A stretch of 64,000 nt of DNA from Moraxellaceae bacterium AER2_44_116 (GTDB lineage Bacteria; Pseudomonadota; Gammaproteobacteria; Pseudomonadales; Moraxellaceae). The DNA is taken from positions 151,258-215,257 of the forward strand of contig VIAD01000001.1 in assembly GCA_006546595.1 (NCBI GenBank), in the 5' to 3' direction. Position numbers and translations under genes: made by a program. The notes beneath the pieces are model-generated. The model had not been told where the DNA came from. It saw only the letters and a program-made list of their open reading frames with translations, and did not search any database. Every line of letters begins with the position of its first letter. Within the stretch, counting starts at the first letter, position 1. Of the stretch, positions 44,870-53,849 are shown one piece after another.

Positions 44870-46225
44870 TTAGGTGACATCTTCCACCCAAATCGGTGCG
44901 CCTGCACGTACGGCATTGACATTTGCTTCTTCTGTAATCACCACATCAACAAAACGACCGACTAAACTGGCATCGGCAGGAAAAAATACCAAGCGTAAGT
45001 TTTCAGCAGAGCCAACGACATAACCTTCTTGGCGGTCAGAAACTTTTTCTACCAACACCCGTTGTGTTGTACCAATCATGTCGCGGGTTTTGCGGAGGGT
45101 ATTCTTTTTGATGTGATCTTTCAGAATGACCAAACGCTCTTTTTTGGTTTCTTCACTCACTGAGTCTGATAATTCCGCGGCAGGTGTCCCGGGTCTTTTG
45201 GAAAAAATAAAACTAAAGGAGTGGTCAAAATCCACTTCGGCAATTAAGTTCATCGTTGCCATAAAGTCGTCATCGGTTTCGTTAGGAAAACCAATAATAA
45301 AATCGGAAGAAATTAAAATATCAGGGCGAGCGGCTTTGAGTTTGTGAATGCGCGCTAAATAGTCAGCGGCCGTGTGATTACGCTTCATGGCTGCTAACAT
45401 ACTATCTGAACCTGATTGCACAGGCAGATGGACATGGGACACTAATTTAGGAATTTCGGTATATGCCTGAATCAGCTCATCACTAAACTCTAAAGGGTGA
45501 GAGGTGGTGAAACGAATACGGCCAATACCATCAATATCCGCAATGTGTTTCAGTAGTTCGGCAAAGCTGCAAATCTCTCCATTGTGAAATGTGCCACGAT
45601 AGCCGTTAACGTTTTGGCCAAGCAGGGTAATTTCACGTACGCCTTGACTGGTCAAATGAGCAATTTCGGCAATTACATCGTCAAATGGTCGTGAAATTTC
45701 TTCGCCGCGAGTATAGGGGACAACGCAGAACGAGCAGTATTTGGAGCAACCTTCCATAATTGAGATATACGCTTTGCAGCCTTCAACTTTAGGCTCAGGT
45801 AAAAAGTCGAACTTTTCATTTTCAGGAAAACTGATATCCATGACGGCAATTTTATTTTTATTGCGCTCATCAAACAGTTTTGGCAGTCGATGTAAGGTTT
45901 GTGGGCCAAATACCATATCAACATAAGGTGCGCGTTTACGAATCGTTTCACCTTCTTGTGAGGCGACACAGCCACCGACACCAATCACCATTTCAGGACG
46001 TTTTTCTTTCAGCTTGCGCCAGCGACCCAACGCCGAAAACACTTTTTCTTCCGCTTTTTCACGAATAGAGCAGGTGTTCATTAATAAGACATCGGCTTCT
46101 TCGGGGTTAAACGTGCGCACCATGCCATGAGATGCACCCAATAAATCCGCCATACGCGAACTATCGTATTCATTCATTTGGCAGCCTTGAGTTTCGATAT
46201 ACACTTTTTTAGACACAGTAGACAT
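44870..46225 (-). CDS. miaB: MiaB, tRNA-2-methylthio-N6-dimethylallyladenosine synthase
   Basis: Radical-SAM methylthiotransferase acting on i6A37 of tRNAs. About 451 residues from the ATG at 46225 (MSTVSKKVYIETQGCQMNEYDS); the frame opens seven codons earlier. The N-terminal cluster-binding cysteines sit in QGCQMN and NTCSIRE. The radical-SAM motif is CSKYCSFC followed by VVPYTRGEE. A C-terminal TRAM domain follows (TQRVLVEKVSDRQEGYVVGSAENLRLVFF). Confidence 0.97.
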   Translation of the reverse strand: MSTVSKKVYIETQGCQMNEYDSSRMADLLGASHGMVRTFNPEEADVLLMNTCSIREKAEEKVFSALGRWRKLKEKRPEMVIGVGGCVASQEGETIRKRAPYVDMVFGPQTLHRLPKLFDERNKNKIAVMDISFPENEKFDFLPEPKVEGCKAYISIMEGCSKYCSFCVVPYTRGEEISRPFDDVIAEIAHLTSQGVREITLLGQNVNGYRGTFHNGEICSFAELLKHIADIDGIGRIRFTTSHPLEFSDELIQAYTEIPKLVSHVHLPVQSGSDSMLAAMKRNHTAADYLARIHKLKAARPDILISSDFIIGFPNETDDDFMATMNLIAEVDFDHSFSFIFSKRPGTPAAELSDSVSEETKKERLVILKDHIKKNTLRKTRDMIGTTQRVLVEKVSDRQEGYVVGSAENLRLVFFPADASLVGRFVDVVITEEANVNAVRAGAPIWVEDVT

Positions 46226-46450
46226 GGTAATTAGCACAAACAACATAAAACGGGAGCGTATTATAACGGTCTATGGCGGCGACAAGCAAAAATTGAATGC
46301 TTTGTTACAGAGCAATGGCTTAAATCGATACACGAAAGCCTATATCCTTGTAGCCTTAGTCTGTTGATTGTTGTCCGTCATGGTTTTGTCGAAATATTCA
46401 TTCAAAATTAAGCAAACAAATAGTCGTGTAAAAATTGTGGAGTGATTAAG

Positions 46451-48340
46451 GTGTTGTTGAAAAAAATTGGATTAACAGCAGGGATCTTGCTGTCATCGAC
46501 GTTCACGTTGGCCGATGACAAAGATTTTTTAGCCGTGCGTGAAGCCTATCGTGTCTCAGACATGCCCGTACTTGCCGAATACAGTACCAAGTTACAAGGT
46601 GATTTATTTGGCGTTTATGCCGATTATTATTTGCTGAGTCGACAACTAGACAAAGTCGATAGCATTGCCGTGATTACTTTTTTGCAAAAATATCCCGAGA
46701 CATGGTTGGCTGAAAAGCTGCGTGGTGAGTGGTTATTGCTATTAGCAAAGCGACAAGATTGGCAAAATTATCGGCAGTTTTATGGTGGTCTAGCGCGGCC
46801 AGAAGCTGAGCATAAATGTTATAACTACACGGCACGTATCACAACGAATGATAAAACTGCCGCAGAAGAAGCCCGTACAGAGTTTTGGTTTATCACCAAA
46901 GACTTACCCACGCCTTGTGATGAGCTATTGATGCTATTACAGCAGACAGACGTTTTGACTCAAAATGATTATTTATTGCGCTTTCGTTTGGCGTTGCAAA
47001 ATGGCAATGTGAATTTGGCTCGAGTGCTAGCAGGAAAGTTAGGGATAGATGTCCCTCCCAAGCTCATTGAGCAAATGGCCAAGAATCCGCAGAAGTATTT
47101 GACACGTCCTGATGTTGAAACCGCCATAGGGCATGAGCTTTATTTGGCGGCGTTGCATCGCTATGTTCGTCAAGACCTAAACAAAGCAGTAAGTTATTGG
47201 GAGTCAGTACAAAAACGCTTTAATCGTGAAGACCGTCCTTATGGTTGGCGTTTATTGGCTTTAGTGGCCGTTAAAAAGCACGATAATCGCGCAGTGGACT
47301 GGTTTAAGCTGAGTGAGGGAGTCTATTGGCCAGATGAAGACCGTGAGTGGGCGATTCGTAGCGCGATTCGTATTCAACAATGGGACGATGTTCTTGCATT
47401 TATCAATCGTCTCAGTGCGGATAAACAGCAAGAGCGCGTCTGGAAATATTGGCGGGCGCGTTCAATGGAAGCTAATAAAGAAAAAGCGAAAATTGTGCAA
47501 GCCATTTATAACGGTTTAGCGGTAGATGATGATTATTATGGCTTATTAGCCCGAGATCGTTTGGGTAATCGGATGAGTAGTCAACCTAAAACCTATCAAG
47601 TCACCGAGCAAGACAAAGCAGTATTTAACCAACATTTAGGCTTACAACGGGCATTACGATTACGCGAACTAGATGCTTCAACTGAAGCAGTTCGTGAGTG
47701 GAATTGGTCGTTACGCAATGCGGATGATAAATTACTACTTGCGGCGGCAGAGCAAGCGGCAACTGTTCGTTGGTATGACCGCGCTATTTACGCCGCTGAC
47801 CGTACCAAACAATTACACAGTTATAGCTTACGATATTTAACGCCGTATAAAGAAGTTACTCGTGGTTATGCTCAAGAGTTAGGTGTTGATCCTGCATGGG
47901 TGTATGGCTTAATTCGTCAAGAAAGCCGTTTTATTACGAATGCAAAATCAACGGTAGGTGCAGGCGGCTTGATGCAATTAATGCCAACAACGGCACAATG
48001 GGTGGCTAATCGGTTAAAAATTCCGTATCACGCGGGTATGGTCAACGAAGTCGGAATGAATGTACGTTTGGGGACATATTATATTAGTCATGTTTTTCAG
48101 CAGTTGGGTAATCAACCTGTCTTAGCGACCGCAGGTTATAACGCAGGGCCAAGTCGTGCACGTCAATGGCAGGCCAGTACGCCGTTGCCTGTTGATGTTT
48201 ATACTGAAACGATTCCTTTTTTAGAAACGCGAGACTATGTGAAAAAAGTAATGACCAACGCCGTTCATTATGGGTTAGGCTTTGAGCAAGGCTCTCAGTC
48301 GATTACGGAGCGAATGGGGAAGGTGATTCCAGCGCGCTAA
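46451..48340 (+). CDS. slt: Slt, soluble lytic murein transglycosylase
   Basis: Periplasmic peptidoglycan lytic enzyme of about 629 residues. A signal peptide (LKKIGLTAGILLSSTFTLADD) precedes a long alpha-superhelical U/L domain and a C-terminal SLT domain, with the catalytic glutamate in IRQESRFITNAKSTVGAGGLMQLMPTTAQ (about residue 491). The frame opens at a GTG at 46442. The GTG at 46451 has GGAG eight bases upstream and keeps the signal peptide intact, so I chose it. It is divergent from miaB. Confidence 0.94.
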   Translation: MLLKKIGLTAGILLSSTFTLADDKDFLAVREAYRVSDMPVLAEYSTKLQGDLFGVYADYYLLSRQLDKVDSIAVITFLQKYPETWLAEKLRGEWLLLLAKRQDWQNYRQFYGGLARPEAEHKCYNYTARITTNDKTAAEEARTEFWFITKDLPTPCDELLMLLQQTDVLTQNDYLLRFRLALQNGNVNLARVLAGKLGIDVPPKLIEQMAKNPQKYLTRPDVETAIGHELYLAALHRYVRQDLNKAVSYWESVQKRFNREDRPYGWRLLALVAVKKHDNRAVDWFKLSEGVYWPDEDREWAIRSAIRIQQWDDVLAFINRLSADKQQERVWKYWRARSMEANKEKAKIVQAIYNGLAVDDDYYGLLARDRLGNRMSSQPKTYQVTEQDKAVFNQHLGLQRALRLRELDASTEAVREWNWSLRNADDKLLLAAAEQAATVRWYDRAIYAADRTKQLHSYSLRYLTPYKEVTRGYAQELGVDPAWVYGLIRQESRFITNAKSTVGAGGLMQLMPTTAQWVANRLKIPYHAGMVNEVGMNVRLGTYYISHVFQQLGNQPVLATAGYNAGPSRARQWQASTPLPVDVYTETIPFLETRDYVKKVMTNAVHYGLGFEQGSQSITERMGKVIPAR

Positions 48341-48348
48341 TAACGTAA

Positions 48349-48377
48349 GTAAGGGCGAGTTTGAAACTCGCCCTTAC
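48349..48377. repeat. GTAAGGGCGAG inverted repeat between convergent genes
   Basis: GTAAGGGCGAGTTT and AAACTCGCCCTTAC form a near-perfect hairpin between slt and the first solute-binding-like gene. It resembles the GTAGGGGCGAA family in its arms and may terminate transcription in both directions. Confidence 0.85.
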
Positions 48378-48387
48378 AAACCATTGA

Positions 48388-49452
48388 TTATTCTTCTTTA
48401 GACGTACATTCCTGATTGACTGGGTCAAATTTGCAGCGAATTTTCTTTAAGAGCGACATCATTTTCGGGTCATAAAAACCTTCTTTCGTCATGCTAATAC
48501 GTGCTTCACGCATCAGCGCAGTGTACTTGTCTTTATCGGCGGGTGTTAAATCTAACCAATATTTAGCAGGAATATCGGCTTCGCTTTTGTTGATGATCTT
48601 TTCTACCATATCTAATTTACTGGCAGCGAATTGACGCATTCGAATCATTCGCTCATCAAAGTCAGGGACGTTTTTGTATTTGTCGCGATTAACAATAACC
48701 GATGCTGTTACTTGAATGAGCGGAAAACGGAAAATCGCACCTTTATCGCCTAAACCTCGATATAGCTCTAAAGGACGAAAAGCGACCGCAGGTGCGCCAA
48801 TAATATCCACTTGGCCATTATTAAATTTGCCTGCAAAATTGGTAATATCTGAAGAAACGGGCTGCGCTCCCAATTTCTGCACAATCTTGGCTTGGGCTTT
48901 ATCAAAGTCCAATACCGCAATTTTTTTGCCAGCCGCTTTTTCTACTGAGTCAATTTTACGATCATTAACAAAGACATAAGCTGCACCTAATGGAATGATG
49001 GCAGCGACTTGATAAGCCCCGTTAATGGTCAAGCTATTGAGTTTTGGATTTGCTAATGTGTTGACTAACTCACGAACATGTTTGAATGTCGGTAGTGCAC
49101 CTGGTGAGTCCACGCTGCCAACAAAAAAGTTAAATTGTTTGGCGCGCATGGTAGAAACAGCAACGCCATCACATTGACCCGCCTTGAAATCTTCGGAGGC
49201 GATTCGTTCGTCGGTATACACTTTGAGTTCGACTTGAATACCCCATTTCTTGGCTTCAAGTGCTAAGTCTTTGGCGTAGGTATAAGCGTCGCCTTTTGTG
49301 CCAACAATATCAAAAATACAAAAACGCATATTAATCGTTTGTGGGAATTCTGCATTAGCGGGGGCAACGACGGGAGCAGCTAAACTATTAACACTTGATA
49401 GCAGAAGTGTGGGTAATAATAGGGCTTTTAAGGGAGATGAATTCATTATCAA
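48388..49452 (-). CDS. Exported solute-binding-like protein, tandem paralogue 1
   Basis: A 354-residue exported protein with a signal peptide (about 1-26, ending SLAAP). The body reads RFCIFDIVGTKGDAYTYAKDLALEAKKWGIQVELKVYTDERIASEDFKAGQCDGVAVSTMRAKQFNFFVGSVDS, closely shared with the next two genes. The fold resembles TRAP-type or periplasmic binding proteins, and relatives are annotated as putative solute-binding (DUF6091-type); I am fairly but not fully sure of that family. Two Cys pairs (RFC..., AGQC and IRCKFDPVNQEC) are conserved. No permease is adjacent. Confidence 0.75.
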   Translation of the reverse strand: MIMNSSPLKALLLPTLLLSSVNSLAAPVVAPANAEFPQTINMRFCIFDIVGTKGDAYTYAKDLALEAKKWGIQVELKVYTDERIASEDFKAGQCDGVAVSTMRAKQFNFFVGSVDSPGALPTFKHVRELVNTLANPKLNSLTINGAYQVAAIIPLGAAYVFVNDRKIDSVEKAAGKKIAVLDFDKAQAKIVQKLGAQPVSSDITNFAGKFNNGQVDIIGAPAVAFRPLELYRGLGDKGAIFRFPLIQVTASVIVNRDKYKNVPDFDERMIRMRQFAASKLDMVEKIINKSEADIPAKYWLDLTPADKDKYTALMREARISMTKEGFYDPKMMSLLKKIRCKFDPVNQECTSKEE

Positions 49453-49882
49453 GAAGTTCCTTAACGCGTGTTGTTGGTATTGGTTAACTTTAATATAGAA
49501 TAGGATGGGAGGCCAGTTGTTAACCTTGAATGGTATGAGTTTGATTGTTTCATCAGCATCCTTTAATTAATGTGATTCTTCATTATTGTCAGCTTCATGT
49601 TGATGATGTATTTGGTGATTACACTTATAGAGCCATCCTTGGCGGGTGTGGACGCGGTACAGAGAAGCATAACAACCTTAGCTTGCTCTTCAATTATAGT
49701 CTTTAGCTTTTCTAAGGTAATTAAATAAAACATGTTTGTTGTTGGACAATCATACGGTAGGTAAGATGTCATCGCATTGACTAATAAGACATTTTTTGAT
49801 GTCAGTTTTGCGAGTTTTAACGGTGGCTTTTTTGATTGAGCTAAAAGGGGACTGATGTCCCCTTAGTGATGTGCGGATATCG
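49453..49882. other. Intergenic region between paralogues 1 and 2
   Basis: About 430 bases with no trusted gene. A 69-codon frame (49563-49772, minus) lacks a recognisable domain or a good ribosome site and is not called. A terminator-like hairpin lies at 49845-49864. Nothing else recognisable. Confidence 0.6.
49845..49864 (-). terminator. Terminator after paralogue 2
   Basis: AAGGGGAC-TGAT-GTCCCCTT is a perfect 8-bp stem about 18 bases downstream of the stop of the 49883-51001 gene. It is followed on the minus strand by a short T-rich tail. Confidence 0.7.
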
Positions 49883-51001
49883 CTATTCTTCGCTTTGTGT
49901 ACACTCTGCACTTTCTGGTTTCGTCTTGCAGCGAATACGTTTTAGTAAAGACATCATTTTGGCATCGTAATAACCTTGTTTGGTCATGGCAATACGTGCT
50001 TCACGGAGTAATTGCCAATAGTGCTCTTCGTCGTTAGGGTTGACATTCAGCCAATATTTAGCAGGAATATCGGCTTCTGATTTATCAATAGTGGCATAGA
50101 CTTGTGTCAGCATTTGATCCATAAATTGTGAGGCAATTGCGCGGAACGCCAGTAGTTTTTCATCTAAGTCAGGCAGTTTTTTCTTAATCAGATCACGGTT
50201 AATCACCAAACTTGCTGTCATCTGTGTGATTGGGAAACGATAAATTGCTCCTTTTTCACCTAAGCCGCGCTCTAATTCAAAGGGGCGGTACACCAATGCT
50301 GGAGCAACAATAATATCCACTTGGCCGTTGTTGAATTTGCCTGCAAAGTTAGATAAATCGGAGGCAACAGGTTGTGCGCCAATTTTCTGCACAATTTCCG
50401 CTTGTGATTTATCCCAATCTAATACTGCGACTTTTTTGCCTGCGGCTTTTTCAATAGAGTTAATCATGCGATCACGGACATGCACATACATGCCGCCAAC
50501 AGGCATGATCCCAACAATTTGATAGGGTTCTGTGATGGTGAGTGGCACGAGTTTCGGTTCAAGTAAGGTTCTTAACAGCATCCGTAACTGAGCATAAGTT
50601 GTAATACCGCCAACTGCCTCAATACTTCCCATAAATAAATTAAATTGACGGGCACGCATGGTTGAGATCCCCGCCGCATCACATTGACCCGCTTTGAAGT
50701 GTTCTGCCGCCACGCGTTCATCGGTAAATACTTTAATTTCGGCAATGACATTCCAACGACGTGCAATCAACGCGAGGTCTTTAGCGCGACTATAAAAGTC
50801 TCCGTTTTTACCCTGCATATCAAAAAAGCAGACTGACAGATTAAGTGGTTTTTCGAGTGGTGGCGGTAAACCATTTTCATTGGGTTTTAAATCATTGGCG
50901 AGAGGTAGAAGTTCAGACGCATAAAGTGTACTACAAAGTAGTGACATTAAGATGGTTTGAAAAAAGGGCTGAATACAGCGTTTGAAAAGACGTTGTAGCA
51001 T
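49883..51001 (-). CDS. Exported solute-binding-like protein, tandem paralogue 2
   Basis: A 372-residue exported protein paralogous to its two neighbours throughout: VCFFDMQGKNGDFYSRAKDLALIARRWN, YTDERV-type FTDERVAAEHFKAGQCDAAGISTMRARQFNLFMGS, and the C-terminal YYDAKMMSLLKRIRCKTKPESAEC. The signal peptide (1-28, ending LYASE) is clear. It differs from paralogue 1 mainly at the N-terminus and in the loop around residue 240. Probably another solute-recognition specificity of one family. It is not obviously co-transcribed with its neighbours, since a terminator-like hairpin follows it. Confidence 0.75.
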   Translation of the reverse strand: MLQRLFKRCIQPFFQTILMSLLCSTLYASELLPLANDLKPNENGLPPPLEKPLNLSVCFFDMQGKNGDFYSRAKDLALIARRWNVIAEIKVFTDERVAAEHFKAGQCDAAGISTMRARQFNLFMGSIEAVGGITTYAQLRMLLRTLLEPKLVPLTITEPYQIVGIMPVGGMYVHVRDRMINSIEKAAGKKVAVLDWDKSQAEIVQKIGAQPVASDLSNFAGKFNNGQVDIIVAPALVYRPFELERGLGEKGAIYRFPITQMTASLVINRDLIKKKLPDLDEKLLAFRAIASQFMDQMLTQVYATIDKSEADIPAKYWLNVNPNDEEHYWQLLREARIAMTKQGYYDAKMMSLLKRIRCKTKPESAECTQSEE

Positions 51002-51113
51002 GAAATCACTCCATGAATAGCCACAAGAAAATAAATGGCTATGGGTGTTGTTGTTTTGTTATTTTGAAATATGCTCTTATTTTGAGCAGGGGTGATAGTA
51101 GGCTCGCGAGGAG

Positions 51114-51153
51114 ATAAAAACAAGCCGCTAGTCGTGATAACAACTAGACGGCT
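51114..51153 (-). terminator. Terminator after paralogue 3
   Basis: On the minus strand AGCCGTCTAGT and ACTAGCGGCT pair around a roughly 10-base loop and are followed by TTGTTTTTAT. It lies about 75 bases after the stop of the 51228-52301 gene. Confidence 0.78.
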
Positions 51154-51227
51154 GTCTTTTAAGTGATATTTTATAGCGGCGGCTTTAATGACCTTAGTTT
51201 TGGTAAATAAATTCACCCCAAAAAACA

Positions 51228-52301
51228 TTAATTTACCATAGAGCATTCCGCACTGATGGGTTCTATTTTGCAGCGTACTCGCTTCATTAAGGTCATCATA
51301 CGGGCATCATAGACACCTTCTTTGGTGAGTTGTACGCGTGCTTCACGCATCATTTGTACATAACGCGCTTGCTCGTTGGCAGGTAAATCCAACCAAAAAT
51401 GGGCAGGGATTTCCTGTTCGCGTTTGCTGATGTAAGTCATGGATTTGTCCATTTCTTTGAGTGCATACTCACGAACTTTGCCAATTTTTTGGTCTAAATC
51501 AGGAATTTTTTTTAACAAGCGGGTGCGATTAATTAAAATCGTGCCTGTCATTTGAGTCAAAGGCAAGCGGTAAATTCCACCATATTCACCTAAACCTTTA
51601 GATAGTTCTAGCGGTTTAAAAGCAAGTGCGGGAGCCGTAATAATATCTACTTGGCCATTATTGAATAAATTGGCAAAGTTATAGATATCGGTCATCACTG
51701 CTTGCGCGCCTAATTTTTGCACGATTTTTGATTGTGCTTTATCAACACCAACGACCGCGACTTTTTTACCTGCGGCTTTGTCTAGCGAGTCAATATGGCG
51801 ATTATTGACCATGACATACGTTGCACCCAATGGCATGACGGTGACTACTTGATAATCACCCTTAATGGTTAATGGTGCAATTTGCGGGCTATTGAGCGTG
51901 GAAATCAACATGTGAATATGTTGATATGTGGGTGCAGAGCCAATTGAGTCAATGCTACCTATAAATGCGTTGAACTGTTTGGCGCGGAGCGTGCTAATCG
52001 CTAAGCCGTCACACTGTCCTGCTTTAAAGTCTTCGGTGGCTACCCGTTCATCGGTATAGACTCTAACCGAGGCATCCAAATGCCATTTTTTCGCACTGAG
52101 AGCGAGATTTTGCGCGTAGTGATAAACATCGCCGCCTTCGCCCATGATGTCATAGACGCAAAAATTGATATGTGGTGTTGTATCGGCGATAACCGCCTTT
52201 CCTGTCGTTGCCGCTTGAGCGTTAAATACTCCCAAACAGGTTGCCATGAGCGCAAGTCCTGTTACGCGTTGTGTGCTCTTTGTCATTAAAGAACGTACCA
52301 T
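51228..52301 (-). CDS. Exported solute-binding-like protein, tandem paralogue 3
   Basis: A 357-residue exported protein of the same family: INFCVYDIMGEGGDVYHYAQNLALSAKKWHLDASVRVYTDERVATEDFKAGQCDGLAISTLRAKQFNAFIGSIDS and the C-terminal YDARMMTLMKRVRCKIEPISAEC. The signal peptide (about 1-30, ending AQAAT) is clear. It is divergent from the ccm operon and is the most upstream of three same-strand paralogues, each with its own spacing. The function is unknown beyond likely ligand binding in the periplasm. Confidence 0.75.
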   Translation of the reverse strand: MVRSLMTKSTQRVTGLALMATCLGVFNAQAATTGKAVIADTTPHINFCVYDIMGEGGDVYHYAQNLALSAKKWHLDASVRVYTDERVATEDFKAGQCDGLAISTLRAKQFNAFIGSIDSIGSAPTYQHIHMLISTLNSPQIAPLTIKGDYQVVTVMPLGATYVMVNNRHIDSLDKAAGKKVAVVGVDKAQSKIVQKLGAQAVMTDIYNFANLFNNGQVDIITAPALAFKPLELSKGLGEYGGIYRLPLTQMTGTILINRTRLLKKIPDLDQKIGKVREYALKEMDKSMTYISKREQEIPAHFWLDLPANEQARYVQMMREARVQLTKEGVYDARMMTLMKRVRCKIEPISAECSMVN

Positions 52302-52540
52302 TGTGTGTACCTCTCTTTATCGGTGTAATGGCAAGAAACTGTACTCACCATTACACTAGAGATTAGCATCGAAATTGAAAGATAGTGTATATTTTGTCTG
52401 GTTGTTAGACGAAATTAGGCGTGAATTCACAATATATTCTTATTTTATAGGAAAACGTACGAATCTCGTTGACGTGTGCAAGTCCTGCGTTGGTTAAATG
52501 CGTTATAATTTATCGTTCTCATCTTTGATTGGAGAGCGTG

Positions 52541-53173
52541 TTGCTCGCAGTCTCAAATTTATCCGCTGTTCGTGATGATCGTCTATTGTTTGCACAGTTA
52601 TCGTTTACCCTGAATGCAGGGGAGATTGTGCAGGTTGTTGGTGCAAATGGCACAGGAAAAACGACGCTGTTAAACGGCTTAATGGGTTTAGCTCCATTAG
52701 AAGACGGTGAGATTTTTTGGTGTGACAGCTCAATCACCGAGTATCCTACCGCATTCAAAAAAAGTGTCAGTTTTGTCGGGCATTTATTAGGGCTAAAAGC
52801 CTTGTTAACGCCAGTCGAAAATCTCCAATTTCTTGCTCAATTACGTGCTCAGTCGTATTCAATTAATGCGATAGAAGCTGCTTTAGCAAAAGTCGGTTTG
52901 TCAGGTTATGAGGATGTACCTGTTGCCAGCTTGTCTGCTGGTCAAAAACGACGCGTTGCTTTAGCTCGTTTATTTTTAGAGCGTGCATCGTTGTGGGTAT
53001 TAGATGAACCTTTTACGGCAATTGATCTTGCGGGGGTCTTGGCTTTAGAAGGATGGTTGTGTGAACATGCCCAACAAGGCGGCATGATTTTATTAACAAC
53101 TCATCACGTTTTTAGTGCTGATTTTCCCGTGCGTCGTTTAGATTTAGCGCGTTATCGTCCAGAGACGTATTAA
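52541..53173 (+). CDS. ccmA: CcmA, heme-handling ABC ATPase
   Basis: ATP-binding subunit of the CcmABCD complex that releases holo-CcmE in cytochrome c maturation. About 211 residues. Walker A is GANGTGKTT, the signature is LSAGQKRR, and Walker B is LWVLDEP. The frame opens at a TTG (52529). The TTG at 52541 gives the family-like start MLAVSNLSAVRDDRLLF with GGAG six bases upstream, so I prefer it; GTG at 52538 is also possible. It is the first gene of ccmABCDE. Confidence 0.93.
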   Translation: MLAVSNLSAVRDDRLLFAQLSFTLNAGEIVQVVGANGTGKTTLLNGLMGLAPLEDGEIFWCDSSITEYPTAFKKSVSFVGHLLGLKALLTPVENLQFLAQLRAQSYSINAIEAALAKVGLSGYEDVPVASLSAGQKRRVALARLFLERASLWVLDEPFTAIDLAGVLALEGWLCEHAQQGGMILLTTHHVFSADFPVRRLDLARYRPETY

Positions 53174-53174
53174 T

Positions 53175-53846
53175 ATGTGGCACTCAATAAAAGCGGTCGT
53201 GCAACGTGACCTCAAACTCGTCACACGGCAGGGTGGTGACTGGCTCAATCCGCTCAGTTTTTTTGTTATGGTTATCACGTTGTTTCCTCTGGCGATAAGC
53301 TCTACGCCTGCAAAATTAGCGGCAATGGCGGGAGGTGTGGTCTGGATCGCAGCCTTATTAGCGGTATTGCTATCAATGGATAGTTTATTTCGCCAAGACT
53401 ATGACGATGGGAGCTTGGAACAATTATTAGTTTCTCCTGCGCCGTTACCACTAGTCGTATTAGCGAAAGTGTTTGCTCACTGGTTGCAAACAGGTGCATG
53501 TTTAACGGTGTTAAGCCCCATTGCCGCTTTATTGCTACATTTACCTGAATCCTCTATATGGCCATTAATGCTGACGTTATTATTAGGCACACCGACACTG
53601 AGTTTGGTGAGTGCCATTGGTGCAGCGTTAACGGTATCGTTGCGACGCGGTGGTGTATTGATTCCTTTATTGACGTTGCCTTTACATATTCCCGTGTTGA
53701 TTTTTGCAACAGCCGCCGTACAAGCTTCGTTGAATGGTCTGGCGATTGAGGGATATTTAGCATTATTAGCTGCATTTTTGGTTTTAGCATTGACCCTGAC
53801 ACCCTTAGCAGTGGCAGCGGCTTTACGTTTAGCAGTGGGAGGTTGA
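53175..53846 (+). CDS. ccmB: CcmB, heme-handling ABC permease
   Basis: A 223-residue integral membrane protein with six membrane segments. The start RDLKLVTRQGGDWLNPLSFFVMVITLFPLAI and the FRQDYDDGSLEQLLVSPAPLPLVVLAKVFAHWLQTG segment are typical CcmB. It starts one base after the ccmA stop. Confidence 0.96.
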   Translation: MWHSIKAVVQRDLKLVTRQGGDWLNPLSFFVMVITLFPLAISSTPAKLAAMAGGVVWIAALLAVLLSMDSLFRQDYDDGSLEQLLVSPAPLPLVVLAKVFAHWLQTGACLTVLSPIAALLLHLPESSIWPLMLTLLLGTPTLSLVSAIGAALTVSLRRGGVLIPLLTLPLHIPVLIFATAAVQASLNGLAIEGYLALLAAFLVLALTLTPLAVAAALRLAVGG

Positions 53847-53849
53847 GCT

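Noticed and set aside
44796..44891. N-terminal extension of PhoH from an upstream ATG
   Set aside because: Encoded by a dispersed palindrome and miaB overlap; a TTG with a good ribosome site marks the family start.
40163..49515. Shared 15-mer GGATGGGAGGCCAGT at about 40164 and 49503
   Set aside because: A single 15-base match is expected by chance in 64 kb, and flanks do not align.
49563..49772. 69-codon minus-strand frame
   Set aside because: No domain, weak initiation context and unusual composition; probably chance in an AT-rich gap.
52504..52509. TATAAT upstream of ccmA as a promoter -10
   Set aside because: No acceptable -35 at 16-18 bases; too weak to call.
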